A DNA stretch of 39,386 bases from Streptomyces boluensis (GTDB lineage: Bacteria > Actinomycetota > Actinomycetes > Streptomycetales > Streptomycetaceae). A model generated the notes under the pieces. That model saw only the letters and a program-made list of their open reading frames with translations, made no database searches and had not been told where the DNA came from. Where the stretch lies: assembly GCF_009908195.1 (NCBI RefSeq), contig NZ_JAAAHS010000025.1, positions 1 through 39,386 on the forward strand, read 5' to 3'. The translations under genes were made by a program, and so were the position numbers. Every line of letters starts with the position of its first letter. Positions within the stretch are counted from its first letter, which is position 1. Shown here one piece after another: positions 22,723-31,125 of the stretch.

Positions 22723-23619
22723 TTGAACGACGACGCCACCGACCGGGCGACCGAGGTGTTCCTCGCCCACCGCAGCCTGCTTTTCACCGTCGCCTACGAG
22801 GTACTCGGATCGGCGGCCGACGCCGAGGACGTCCTCCAGGAGACCTGGCTGCAGTGGGTCAAGGCCGACCGGCGGCAGGTGCGCGACCAGCGCGCCTTCC
22901 TGGTCCGGATCACCACCCGCCAGGCGCTCAACCGGCTGCGCACGATGAAGCGCCGCCGGGAGGCGTACGTCGGCCCCTGGCTGCCCGAGCCGTTGCTCAC
23001 CGCGCCGGACGTGGCCGCGGACGTCGACCTTGCCGAGAGCATGTCGATGGCGCTGATGCTCGTCCTGGAGACGCTGTCGCCGACCGAGCGTGCTGTGTTC
23101 GTGCTGCGCGAGGTCTTCGACATCGGTTACGACGAGATCGCGGCCGCCGTCGACAAGAGCCCCGCTGCCGTCCGCCAGATCGCCCACCGCGCCCGCAAAC
23201 ACGTCGACGCCCGCCGCCCCCGCCAGGTGGTCTCCTCGAACGAGAGCCAGGCGGTCCTGCTGTCGTTCCAGCACGCCGTCGAAACCGGGGACCCGCAGGC
23301 CCTCCTCGATGTGCTCGCCCCCGAGGTCGTCCTGATGAGCGACGGCGGCGGCATCAAGCACGCCGCGCTGCGGCCGGTGGCGGGCGCCGACCGGGTGGCC
23401 CGGATGTTCGGCGGCGGCATCGGCAAGGTCGAAGCCACGATCACCACCGAACCGACCGCGATCAACGGCAACCCAGCACTCCTCGTCCGCATGGACGGCG
23501 AGCTCGACGGCGTCATGGCGCTCAGTGTCGAGAACGCCCGCATCACCGGCCTCTACTACGTCCGCAACCCCGAAAAGCTGTCCCACGTCACCTCCGCGAC
23601 CCCGCTCACTCTCCTCTGA
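22723..23619 (+). CDS. ECF41-family sigma factor with SnoaL-like C-terminal domain
   Basis: A 298-residue ECF41 sigma factor. Sigma-2 covers about 8-75 (DAEDVLQETWLQW), the linker carries WLPEP (86-90), sigma-4 is about 115-165, and a NTF2/SnoaL-like domain (about 175-288) follows. The domain contains DGGG (207-210) and NPEKL (282-286), the ECF41 signatures DGGGK and NPDKL in near-exact form. In this family the C-terminal extension controls activity and no separate anti-sigma factor is needed; none is present here. The TTG at 22723 is preferred over the upstream GTG at 22657, as the family N-terminus starts there. Neighbours are redox enzymes, typical ECF41 targets. Confidence 0.9.
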   Translation: MNDDATDRATEVFLAHRSLLFTVAYEVLGSAADAEDVLQETWLQWVKADRRQVRDQRAFLVRITTRQALNRLRTMKRRREAYVGPWLPEPLLTAPDVAADVDLAESMSMALMLVLETLSPTERAVFVLREVFDIGYDEIAAAVDKSPAAVRQIAHRARKHVDARRPRQVVSSNESQAVLLSFQHAVETGDPQALLDVLAPEVVLMSDGGGIKHAALRPVAGADRVARMFGGGIGKVEATITTEPTAINGNPALLVRMDGELDGVMALSVENARITGLYYVRNPEKLSHVTSATPLTLL

Positions 23620-23687
23620 ACCGCACCGAACACCGCACCGACTGAACACCGACGGGCTCGACCTCGGACCAGTAAAGGAAGCAATTG

Positions 23688-24542
23688 ATGATTACGACGG
23701 AGCAAGCAACGGTTTCGCTGGCCGGAAAGGTGGCGGTCGTGACCGGAGCGGGGTCCGGGATCGGTGCGGCGACCGCCGCCACGCTGGCGGCCCGGGGAGC
23801 GCGGGTGTGCTGCGCCGGACGTGACGCCGGGCGCGTGGAGCGGACGGCCGAGAAGATCACGGCTGCCGGTGGCGAGGCGTTCGGGCTGCGGGTCGACGTG
23901 GCGTCGCCGGAGGACAACGAGGCGATGGTCCGCGAGACGGTCGCCCGTTACGGCGCCGTACACATCGCACATCTCAACGCCGGCACGGGGCACTGGGCCG
24001 GTGTCCTGGACTACCCGCTGGAGGAGTGGGACCGCACGATGGCGGTGAACCTGCGGGGTGTGCTGCTCGGGCTGCAGGCGGCGGGCCGGGCGATGCGCGA
24101 CGCGGGCGGTGGCTCGGTCGTGGTCACCTCGTCGGCGGCCGGGCTCACCGGAGTCCGGATGTCGTCGGCGTACTCGGCGTCGAAGCACGGGGTGATCGGT
24201 CTGGTGAAGTCGGCCGCCCTGGAGCTGGGGCCGGCCGGTATCCGGGTCAACACCATCTGCCCGGGATACATCGCCAGCAACGACCTCATGCGGAGGATGG
24301 GCGAGGAACTCGACATCGACAGCCGCTTTCCGCTGCGCCGGCCGGGGCGCAGCGAGGAGGTCGCCGACCTGGTCGCGTTCCTGGCCGGTGACAGCGCGTC
24401 GTTCATCACCGGCAGTGTGTTCACCGTCGACGGCGGCTGGCTGGCCGGCGGCATCGACCTCCAGGAGGATGCCGTGGCTCACGGAACCGGTGACGACCGG
24501 GTCGCCGCCCTTGCCAACACGTACTCCCCGAACGCCCCGTAG
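23688..24542 (+). CDS. Short-chain dehydrogenase/reductase (SDR)
   Basis: A 284-residue classical SDR. The cofactor motif is TGAGSGIG (19-26), the structural NAG is near 97-99, Asn121 lies in the active-site helix, and the catalytic residues are Ser148/149, Tyr162 and Lys166 (YSASK). A C-terminal extension of about 25 residues follows the usual DGGW end. ATG at 23688 follows AAAGGA; a TTG sits 3 nt earlier. It is 68 bp after the sigma gene in the same direction, so it may belong to the ECF41-controlled unit. The substrate, a ketone or alcohol, is unknown. Confidence 0.88.
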   Translation: MITTEQATVSLAGKVAVVTGAGSGIGAATAATLAARGARVCCAGRDAGRVERTAEKITAAGGEAFGLRVDVASPEDNEAMVRETVARYGAVHIAHLNAGTGHWAGVLDYPLEEWDRTMAVNLRGVLLGLQAAGRAMRDAGGGSVVVTSSAAGLTGVRMSSAYSASKHGVIGLVKSAALELGPAGIRVNTICPGYIASNDLMRRMGEELDIDSRFPLRRPGRSEEVADLVAFLAGDSASFITGSVFTVDGGWLAGGIDLQEDAVAHGTGDDRVAALANTYSPNAP

Positions 24543-24571
24543 GTCCCCGAACCCGCAGAAGCGAGGCTCGG

Positions 24572-25633
24572 TCAGCGCTTCGAGGCCCCCGCTCCGACCT
24601 CCTGCTCCCACTGCCGCTCCCGCTCCCTTTCCCGTTCCAGTACGGCGTGCAGTGCGGGCAGGGGCGTACCGGTGTACGTGGGGTGGTCGTCGTCCGGGAC
24701 GGTGCGCCACCAGTCCGAGCCGCCGTCCTCGATGCAGCGCAGCAGGATGCCCTCGCGCAACCCCCAGGGGCAGACGGTGAGTTCGTCGACCGCGGTCAGC
24801 TTCATCACGGTGTGCGCGACCAGGGCGCCCGCGAGCGACTGCCGGGCGCGGGCCCCCGAGATCCCCGGCAGCTCGGCCCGCTCGGCACTGCTGCGGGACG
24901 CCAGCTCCGGGAGCGCCCGGCGCAGATCGGCGCGGGCCAGACCGCGCGGCGTGAACGGCCCGAACCGTCCCGGCGCCGCCCCGCACAACCGGGCGAGCTG
25001 CTGGAACGTACGCGAGGTCGCCACCGTCGTACGCGGCGCCTCCCAGCGGATCCGGGCCGCCGCGTCCCGCATCTGGTGGCGTACGTGCCGTCTCAGCTCC
25101 TTGACCCGGCGGGGCGCGGGCGGGTCCTGCGTGCCGAAGAACTCCCGGGTGAGCCGCCCCGCGCCCAGCGGCAGCGACAGCGCGAAGTCCGGCAACTTCG
25201 AGCGCCCGAAGGCCACTTCGAGGGAGCCGCCGCCGATGTCGAGCATGGCGAGCGGCCCGGCCCGCCAGCCCATCCAGCGGCGCGCCGCGAGGAAGGTCAG
25301 CTCGGCCTCGACATGGCCGGGCAGCACGTTCAGGGCGACCCCGGTCCGGTCGGCGACGGTGCGCAGGATGTCGGCCCGGTTCGGGGCGTCCCGCACGATG
25401 GCCGTGGCGAAGGCGAACGGTTCGGTCACGCCCCAGCGGTGCCCCTCGGCGCGCGCGGCGCCCACCGCCTCGACGATCCGGGCCACCTGATCGTCGGGCA
25501 CGTGCCCGCCGCGGTCCACGTGTTCGGCCAGGCGCAGCGCCCGCTTCGCGGTGTGCACCGGCAACGGAACGGCACCGTCCGTGTCCGCGACGACCAGACG
25601 TGCCGTGTTCGAGCCGACATCGATCACTCCCAT
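24572..25633 (-). CDS. Ppx/GppA family phosphatase
   Basis: A 353-residue exopolyphosphatase/guanosine pentaphosphate phosphohydrolase-like protein. The phosphate-1 loop is MGVIDVGSNTARLVV (2-16), the catalytic Glu lies near GHVEAELTF, and the phosphate-2 loop is MLDIGGGSLEVAFG. The size matches the short Ppx-type enzymes of actinobacteria. The ATG at 25633 is chosen because GAAGGA lies at the right distance; the ATG 6 nt earlier is too close to it. The C-terminus is an RERERERQ-rich charged tail. It stands alone and would hydrolyse polyphosphate or pppGpp, linking it to stress nutrition. Confidence 0.88.
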   Translation of the reverse strand: MGVIDVGSNTARLVVADTDGAVPLPVHTAKRALRLAEHVDRGGHVPDDQVARIVEAVGAARAEGHRWGVTEPFAFATAIVRDAPNRADILRTVADRTGVALNVLPGHVEAELTFLAARRWMGWRAGPLAMLDIGGGSLEVAFGRSKLPDFALSLPLGAGRLTREFFGTQDPPAPRRVKELRRHVRHQMRDAAARIRWEAPRTTVATSRTFQQLARLCGAAPGRFGPFTPRGLARADLRRALPELASRSSAERAELPGISGARARQSLAGALVAHTVMKLTAVDELTVCPWGLREGILLRCIEDGGSDWWRTVPDDDHPTYTGTPLPALHAVLERERERERQWEQEVGAGASKR

Positions 25634-25819
25634 ACGCATTCCTTCCCGGTACCCGAGGAGGCCCGCACCATGCGGGAAGCGGGGTGCAGTCGGCCTCAAC
25701 CGGCTTGATCCGATGGCGTGTTGTGGCCGGTCCACTCGTCGCCCCGGCGCACGCCACGGCACACTCGGCCCTCCCGTGACACCCCGTTCCGGACCTCCAC
25801 CCCACCTTGGGAGCAGCCC

Positions 25820-26494
25820 ATGACGACACCCTCACCGCAGCAGCCACCGCGCGGCCCGCTCGACCGGCTGCTCGCCCTCGGCACGCTGCCCGTCGCCGCG
25901 CTCGCCCTGACCGGGACGCTCGCGGCGTACATCACCCTGGTCGCGTTCGGGAACCTGACGGACTTCGGCACCAACCGGGAGTTCGTACGTCATGTGCTGG
26001 CCATGGACACCACGTTCGGCGACAAGGACGTGATGTGGCGGGCCGTCGGCTCCCGGCTGCTCCAGGACCTGGCGTACGTGGCGGTCATCGCGTGGGAGGT
26101 CCTCGCGGCCGTCGTCCTGGTGACGGCGACGGTGCTGTGGTTCCGGGCGCTGCGCTCGCGTACGGAGGAGCGGACTCCGTACGCGAGATACGCGAAGTAC
26201 GCGAGGTACGAGCGGGCGCGGCGGGCTACGACGCTCGGGGCCGTGATGCTGATGCTGCTGTTCGGGCTCGGGTTCGTGGCCGTGGGCGGCGAGTGGTTCT
26301 CGATGTGGCAGTCGTCGAAGTGGAACGGCCTGGACGCGGCCGCCCGCAACTTCACCCTGGCGGGCTTCGTGCTGCTGCTCGTCCACCTGCCGTCGGCACA
26401 GTGGACGGAGCGGGAGCGGGAGCGGGAGCAGGAGCCGGAGCCGGAGCAGGACACTGTCACAGACGTCAACTCACGTGACTCAGCCCGAGATTGA
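25820..26494 (+). CDS. DUF2165-like small integral membrane protein
   Basis: A 224-residue membrane protein with about four hydrophobic segments (around residues 18-44, 84-106, 138-160 and 180-196). The conserved FGNLTDFGTNREFVRHVLAMDTTF segment lies after the first span and points to DUF2165. An intervening RTPYARYAKYARYERARR stretch comes from a short tandem repeat in the DNA. The tail is Glu/Arg-rich. The function of DUF2165 is unknown. ATG at 25820 is preceded by TTGGGAG. Its last 15 bp overlap the 3' end of the convergent MFS gene. Confidence 0.8.
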   Translation: MTTPSPQQPPRGPLDRLLALGTLPVAALALTGTLAAYITLVAFGNLTDFGTNREFVRHVLAMDTTFGDKDVMWRAVGSRLLQDLAYVAVIAWEVLAAVVLVTATVLWFRALRSRTEERTPYARYAKYARYERARRATTLGAVMLMLLFGLGFVAVGGEWFSMWQSSKWNGLDAAARNFTLAGFVLLLVHLPSAQWTEREREREQEPEPEQDTVTDVNSRDSARD

Positions 26495-27730
26495 CGCTTT
26501 GTCAGCCACGACCTCGTCAGCCACGACCCGTTCCCCGGCGGCCACCCGTACCTCCCGCGCGCTCCGTCGACGCGGTGGCGGGGCGAGCAGCGGTACCGCC
26601 GCCACGGCCGCCGTCAGGAGGAACGCCGCGCCGAGCCCGTACCGTTCGGCGAACAGACCGAGCAGCGCCGGGCCGGTGAACGTGCCGATGCCGAGGAAGA
26701 ACACGGCGGCGGTGAAGCCGGTGGACGGGTGCTCGGGGAAGACCTGGTAGCTCCACACGGCGAGCAGCGCCGAGCCCGCCATGAAGGCGCAGCCGTAGAG
26801 GACAGCGGAGAGCAGCACTCCGGCCGTGTGTCCGGGGGCGGCGGCGAGCAGGACCGCGGCCGCGGCGATGCCGGTGAAGACGACGGTGTGCGCGCGGCGC
26901 AGCCCGTACCGCCCCACGAACCAGCCGGTGAGCACCCCCGCCGTGCCGGAGAGGCCCATCGTGGTCCAGAACAGCGGCACGGTGAGGGCGCCGGCCGGGG
27001 CGTGCCGGGTGACGGTCTCGACGGCGAAGCTCCAGTAGACGGCGCCGCTGAGGCCGTAGAACAGCGCGGTGAAGTGCAGCGGAAGTGCGGCTCTGCTGAT
27101 GAACAGGCCGATGCGCAGCGGCACTTGGCCGCTCACGGGCGTGCGGTGCGTGCCGCCCGGCAGGACCAGGAGGTTGCCGACGGTGGCCGCGAGCGCGGCC
27201 ACGGCGAAGCCCGACCAGGCGTACCGCCAGGCCGCTCCCCCGGCGAGCAGCGCCATCGGCCCCGCGAGCGCCACGGCGAAGGCGGTGCCGGTGGCTATCG
27301 CCCCCATCACCCGGTCCCGGCTGCCGGCCGGAACGGCCCGGTCCACCACGTCCGAGTAGGGCGCCCAGACCCACCCTGAGCCCGCGCCCGCCACGATCAG
27401 GCCCACGGTCAGGGTGACCGAGTCACGGGCGGCGGCCACGGCGGCCATGCCGACGGTGGCGCAGATCCCGCCGACGACGACCAGGGGCCGGGGCCCGATC
27501 CGGGCGACGAGTACGCCGACGACCAGCGGGCCGACCACGTATCCGACACAGGCGGCGCTGCCGATGAGGCCGACCTGCGCCACGGACAGGCCGAACTCCC
27601 GGCGGAACTCGGGCAGGAACAGGCCGTACCCGTAACGCGCGAAGCCGAAGGTCACGCCGATCATCGCCGCACCGACCAGACCCACCCGCCACGCCTGCCG
27701 TACCTGTTGCGCCTGTTGCACCTGTTGCAT
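26480..27730 (-). CDS. MFS transporter, YbfB/YjiJ-like
   Basis: A 416-residue twelve-helix major facilitator protein. The first spans carry GFARYGYGLFLP and a VARIGPRPLVVVGG motif-A region; the C-terminal half repeats the fold. The N-terminus QQVQQAQQVRQ comes from a degenerate nucleotide repeat. YbfB/YjiJ-type members are putative exporters of small molecules. GGAGGAG precedes the ATG at 27730. The gene is divergent from a DJ-1/AraC regulator, so regulated export of a toxic compound is plausible. The substrate is not indicated. Confidence 0.86.
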   Translation of the reverse strand: MQQVQQAQQVRQAWRVGLVGAAMIGVTFGFARYGYGLFLPEFRREFGLSVAQVGLIGSAACVGYVVGPLVVGVLVARIGPRPLVVVGGICATVGMAAVAAARDSVTLTVGLIVAGAGSGWVWAPYSDVVDRAVPAGSRDRVMGAIATGTAFAVALAGPMALLAGGAAWRYAWSGFAVAALAATVGNLLVLPGGTHRTPVSGQVPLRIGLFISRAALPLHFTALFYGLSGAVYWSFAVETVTRHAPAGALTVPLFWTTMGLSGTAGVLTGWFVGRYGLRRAHTVVFTGIAAAAVLLAAAPGHTAGVLLSAVLYGCAFMAGSALLAVWSYQVFPEHPSTGFTAAVFFLGIGTFTGPALLGLFAERYGLGAAFLLTAAVAAVPLLAPPPRRRSAREVRVAAGERVVADEVVADKASISG

Positions 27731-27784
27731 CGCCCGCTCCTCCGGTCATGGGTGCCTTTTCGGTCCCCCTCAGGCTGTGACCTG

Positions 27785-27829
27785 GGCGTACGCCAAACCA
27801 GTGGCGGAAACGTCAGGGTCCACTAGATT
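27785..27829 (+). promoter_or_regulatory. Palindrome and candidate leaderless promoter of the AraC-type regulator
   Basis: GGCGTACGCC (27785-27794) is a perfect palindrome. TAGATT (27824-27829) fits a -10 hexamer and ends 6 nt before the regulator's ATG at 27836, where no ribosome binding site exists, so the transcript is probably leaderless. TACGCC recurs at 27830-27835, immediately before the start. The palindrome lies between regulator and MFS gene and could control both. Confidence 0.45.
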
Positions 27830-27835
27830 TACGCC

Positions 27836-28837
27836 ATGAGCCTTCCGGACGCCTCGGTCCCGAACCCGGCCCCGATCCGGGTCGCGGTCCTCGTCCTCGA
27901 CGAGACCTCACTCTTCGAACTCGCCGTGCCCTGCGCCGTGTTCGGCCGGGCCGCCGCCGACTTCGCGCCGCCCTGGTACGAGTTGACGCTGTGCGGCACC
28001 GCGCCCGGCACCCACCACGCGGCCGGCGGTCTGCGCCTGGAGACGGCGCACGGCATCGAGGCCCTGGCGGACGCGGACCTGGTCGTCGTACCGGCGTGCA
28101 TGGCGGACCGGTACGAGCCGCCGCCCGAGCTGCTCGACGCACTGCGCGCCGCGCACGCGCGCGGCAGCCGGATCGCGTCGCTGTGCTCGGGCGCCTTCGT
28201 GCTCGCCGAGGCCGGGCTCCTCGACGGCCGCACCGCGGCCACGCACTGGATGTACGCCGAGGAACTGCGCCGCCGCCACCCCCGCGTCAAGGTCGACGAG
28301 CAGGCCCTCTACATCGACGACGGCGCCCTGCTGACCAGCGCGGGCACGGCCGCCGCGATCGACCTGTGCCTGCACATCGTGCGCCGCGACTACGGCTCGG
28401 CCGCGGCGGCGGAGGTCGGGCGCCGCATGGTGGTGGCCCCGCACCGTGAGGGCGACCAGACGCAGTACGTACCGGCCGCCGCGCCCGCCGTGCCGCCCCG
28501 TTCCGCGGCGGGGGTCTCGCCGGTCCTCGACTGGGCGCTCGCCCGGCTGCACCGGCCGCTGGCCATCGGCGAGTTGGCCGAGCGGGCGGGCATGAGCGCC
28601 CGCACCTTCGGCCGGCACTTCACGCGGGAGGTCGGCACGACGCCGTTGAAGTGGCTCAACCAGCAGCGCCTGGCGCGGGCCAGGCAACTCCTGGAGACCA
28701 CCGACCTGCCGGTGGACTCGGTCGCCGAGCGCAGCGGCCTCGGCTCCGCCGACAGCCTGCGCCAGCACTTCCACCGCACCCTGGGCACGACCCCGGCCGC
28801 GTACCGCCGCACCTTCCGCGGCAAGCGGCTCCCCTAG
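27836..28837 (+). CDS. GlxA-family AraC/XylS regulator with DJ-1/PfpI domain
   Basis: A 333-residue regulator. Residues 13-180 form a DJ-1/PfpI domain with the nucleophile-elbow cysteine Cys117 in IASLCSGAF and His137 nearby, and residues 225-325 carry two AraC helix-turn-helix motifs (IGELAERAGMSARTFGRHF and VDSVAERSGLGSADSLRQHF). The class name 'GlxA-family' is unrelated to the copper oxidase GlxA encoded next door. It is divergent from the MFS transporter, its probable target, and convergent with the copper radical oxidase with only 30 bp between stops. Confidence 0.88.
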   Translation: MSLPDASVPNPAPIRVAVLVLDETSLFELAVPCAVFGRAAADFAPPWYELTLCGTAPGTHHAAGGLRLETAHGIEALADADLVVVPACMADRYEPPPELLDALRAAHARGSRIASLCSGAFVLAEAGLLDGRTAATHWMYAEELRRRHPRVKVDEQALYIDDGALLTSAGTAAAIDLCLHIVRRDYGSAAAAEVGRRMVVAPHREGDQTQYVPAAAPAVPPRSAAGVSPVLDWALARLHRPLAIGELAERAGMSARTFGRHFTREVGTTPLKWLNQQRLARARQLLETTDLPVDSVAERSGLGSADSLRQHFHRTLGTTPAAYRRTFRGKRLP

Positions 28838-28866
28838 GCCGTGTCCGTAGGCCGTGTCCGTAGGCC
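28835..28866. repeat. 13-bp tandem repeat across the regulator stop codon
   Basis: TAGGCCGTGTCCG occurs at 28835-28847 and 28848-28860, then TAGGCC at 28861-28866. The first unit contains the stop codon of the AraC-type gene. The block fills most of the 30-bp space between two converging genes. Confidence 0.7.
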
Positions 28867-28867
28867 C

Positions 28868-30868
28868 TCAGTGCGCGGGGGCCGGGTCCTCCGCGACCGT
28901 CTTGCGGGTCGGGGCGTCGTCCGAGACCGGGACGTGCAGCCAGACCGCCTCCGAGGGCACGCCCTTGTCGTCGACGGCCATGAGCATGTACCAGCCGGGC
29001 GGCACCAGGGCCGGGTTGTCCGGCAGGGCGACCTCGACGCCGTCGGCGGTGCGCTTGAAGTCCAGGGCGATGGACCGCTGTTCGACGTTGGTGACATGTG
29101 TGAACGCACCGGGACGCAGCAGCCGCATCTTCTTGATGCGGGCGGCGTCCTTGCTGCGGAAGGCGGCCTTCTCGCCCAGCTCGACGCTGCCGCGCTTGCC
29201 GTCGGGATCCCTCAACTCGGGCCGTGCGCCGCCCTGGTGGAGATACGGGGGTGTGTACAGCTCGATGCGCTGCTCGAAGGTGCTGAGCTTCGAGTTGGCC
29301 TTGTCGGCGAAGAGGGAGTCCGAGCCGAAGGTCATCACCCGGCCGTCCGGCAGGAGCAGCCCGCCGGAGTGGTAGTTGCGGCCCACCAGCGGGTCGGCGG
29401 CGTCCTCGAACTTGTTGCTCTTGGGGTCGTACAGCGAGGCCTTGAGGACGTTGGTTGCGCTCTTGCCCCGGTAGTCGCCGGAGCCGTTGGTGGTGAGCAC
29501 CGAGTCGTCGGGGAGGATCACGCTCGTGGGGTAGCGGGCCTTGTCGTACAGGGTCGGGCCGTCCACGAAGCGCGGCTTGTCGGCCTTCAGGTCAGCGAGC
29601 CGGGTGTGGTCGGTGGCCTTCTCGGACTCACCGACCCCGCCACCGCCGAGCACCATGTACTTCTGGTCCTGGGCCGGGGGCAGCAGCACCGACATCGAGG
29701 TCTCCAGGATGTCCGGGTCGGTGATGCCGGGCACCTTGCTGAACTTGTTGCTGTCCAGGTCCCACAGGCCCGGCTCGCGCCCCTGGTCGTCAGGACCGTA
29801 CCCGGCGTTGGAGCCGGTGTAGAACAGCCGGCCGTCGTCGGCGAGGAACAGCGCCGGGTAGGTCGGGAAGAACCGGGACTTGGGGAGGTAGCGCCACTTC
29901 TTGGTCCGCGGGTCGTACATCTCGTTCTTGCCCGGGACGACCTGGCCGATCTCGTCGAGCCCCGACACGGAGAGGACCTTGCCGTCCTCCAGGGTGGTCA
30001 GGGTCGGGTACCAGCGGGCCTCGCCCATCGGGTCGACCTTGATGTACTTCTCGGCGACCGGGTCGAACTCGTAGGCGTCCTTGATGCCTTGGAAGTCCTT
30101 CTTGTCGAACGACAGCTTCTGCGCGATGCCGTAGACGTTCTTCCGCTCGTCACCCTTGAGCCCTGAGATGCGGTACTGGTCCTGCGAACCGGTCTGGTGC
30201 TCCTCGCCCTTCTCCAGCGCCTCCACATACACGCGCGCGCTGGACGCGGTCACCTTCGCCTTGCCGGTCTTCGGGTCGGTGGTCTTCTCGGCTCGCGGCA
30301 CGACCAGGCTGACCTGGGACTCGAAGGACTTGCCGGTCTCCTGGCCGGTGAAGCGGGTACCGGCGGGCAGCGTCTTCGGCTTGTCCGGGTTCTCGTTGTA
30401 GACGATCATCAGGCCGCCGGCCTTCTCCACATCGCCCTTGAGCGACTCGTAGCGCTGCGTGCCGCCCGCCACCAGCAGGTTCCCGTCCGGGAGTTGGGTG
30501 TGCCCGGCGCAGAACAGGTCGGCGGGCGTGGGCACGTTCTCGTAGGTGTCCTTGACGGGATCCCACAGCACGGTACGGAACGTCTTCGCGTCGAACATCT
30601 TCGCGTTGTTGCCCGAACCCGCGATCAACAGCACCTTGCCGGTGTGCAGGAGCGCCGCGTGAATGGTGTTGATGCGGTACTTCTCGGGCACGTCCACGAC
30701 CTTCCACTGGCCGCGCTGCGCCTTGTACTCCGGCTGGTCGATCTCGTACGCGTGGTAGCGCTCCGACGCGAAGTCGTAGACCGCCGGGGCGTTGGTCGCG
30801 GCAAGCACAAGGACGACGCCGCCCCCCAGGAGGACCCGGGTGGTGCGGCGGCTCGGACGGTATCCCAT
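28868..30868 (-). CDS. GlxA-type copper radical oxidase (galactose oxidase fold)
   Basis: A 666-residue membrane-anchored or exported oxidase closely similar in layout to Streptomyces GlxA. Residues 11-30 form a signal anchor. Aligned with galactose oxidase, Cys120 (DLFC) and Tyr287 (ARWY) would form the Tyr-Cys cofactor, with Trp286 stacking beside it; Tyr499-His500 (RNYHSGG) and His591 (FTHVTN) would complete the copper site. GlxA enzymes oxidise glycan alcohols and make hydrogen peroxide, and act with the CslA glycan synthase at hyphal tips. Here no cslA is adjacent, so this may be a paralog. GGGGAG supports the ATG at 30868 over a GTG 21 nt upstream. Confidence 0.88.
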   Translation of the reverse strand: MGYRPSRRTTRVLLGGGVVLVLAATNAPAVYDFASERYHAYEIDQPEYKAQRGQWKVVDVPEKYRINTIHAALLHTGKVLLIAGSGNNAKMFDAKTFRTVLWDPVKDTYENVPTPADLFCAGHTQLPDGNLLVAGGTQRYESLKGDVEKAGGLMIVYNENPDKPKTLPAGTRFTGQETGKSFESQVSLVVPRAEKTTDPKTGKAKVTASSARVYVEALEKGEEHQTGSQDQYRISGLKGDERKNVYGIAQKLSFDKKDFQGIKDAYEFDPVAEKYIKVDPMGEARWYPTLTTLEDGKVLSVSGLDEIGQVVPGKNEMYDPRTKKWRYLPKSRFFPTYPALFLADDGRLFYTGSNAGYGPDDQGREPGLWDLDSNKFSKVPGITDPDILETSMSVLLPPAQDQKYMVLGGGGVGESEKATDHTRLADLKADKPRFVDGPTLYDKARYPTSVILPDDSVLTTNGSGDYRGKSATNVLKASLYDPKSNKFEDAADPLVGRNYHSGGLLLPDGRVMTFGSDSLFADKANSKLSTFEQRIELYTPPYLHQGGARPELRDPDGKRGSVELGEKAAFRSKDAARIKKMRLLRPGAFTHVTNVEQRSIALDFKRTADGVEVALPDNPALVPPGWYMLMAVDDKGVPSEAVWLHVPVSDDAPTRKTVAEDPAPAH

Positions 30869-30906
30869 CGATCTACTCCCCACAGGCACAACTCCAGCGA
30901 CCCTCT

Positions 30907-30924
30907 ACGCCCCCTTATGGGCGT
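30907..30924. promoter_or_regulatory. Inverted repeat upstream of the copper radical oxidase
   Basis: ACGCCC-CCTTAT-GGGCGT has perfect 6-bp arms, 38 nt before the oxidase start, in an AT-richer stretch that probably contains its promoter. It could be a regulator site. Confidence 0.3.
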
Positions 30925-31054
30925 TATGAACGTATTGCACTCTATGACGAGGAACGGCATTAGTCCTGGATGCCGATACGGACGCTGACCACCGGCCCTC
31001 CCCGGGGAGAGCCCGGGGAGAGCGCCCTCACGCGGCCACCGAACGGTCGGGCAT

Positions 31055-31089
31055 TGGCCAGATGCTTGCGGTTCCGGACCATCTGGCCA
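31055..31089. promoter_or_regulatory. Long-spaced inverted repeat upstream of the quinone reductase gene
   Basis: TGGCCAGATG (31055-31064) and CATCTGGCCA (31080-31089) are perfect 10-bp inverted arms separated by 15 bp, so the arms sit 25 bp apart centre to centre. It lies 36 nt before the reductase start. It is a candidate operator for a regulator encoded elsewhere, as no regulator gene is adjacent. Confidence 0.5.
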
Positions 31090-31125
31090 CTGGTTACGGC
31101 ATCGGCTCCGACGCAGGATCGAGGC

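Noticed and set aside
26455..26461. Second TGTCACA motif
   Set aside because: It lies inside the coding end of the DUF2165 gene and has CGTC only 2-5 nt downstream, not at promoter spacing, so it is unlikely to be an ECF41 promoter.
27836..30868. Functional link between the 'GlxA-family' AraC regulator and the GlxA-type copper oxidase
   Set aside because: The shared name is accidental: the regulator class is named after a different protein. The genes converge, and no evidence of co-regulation was seen.
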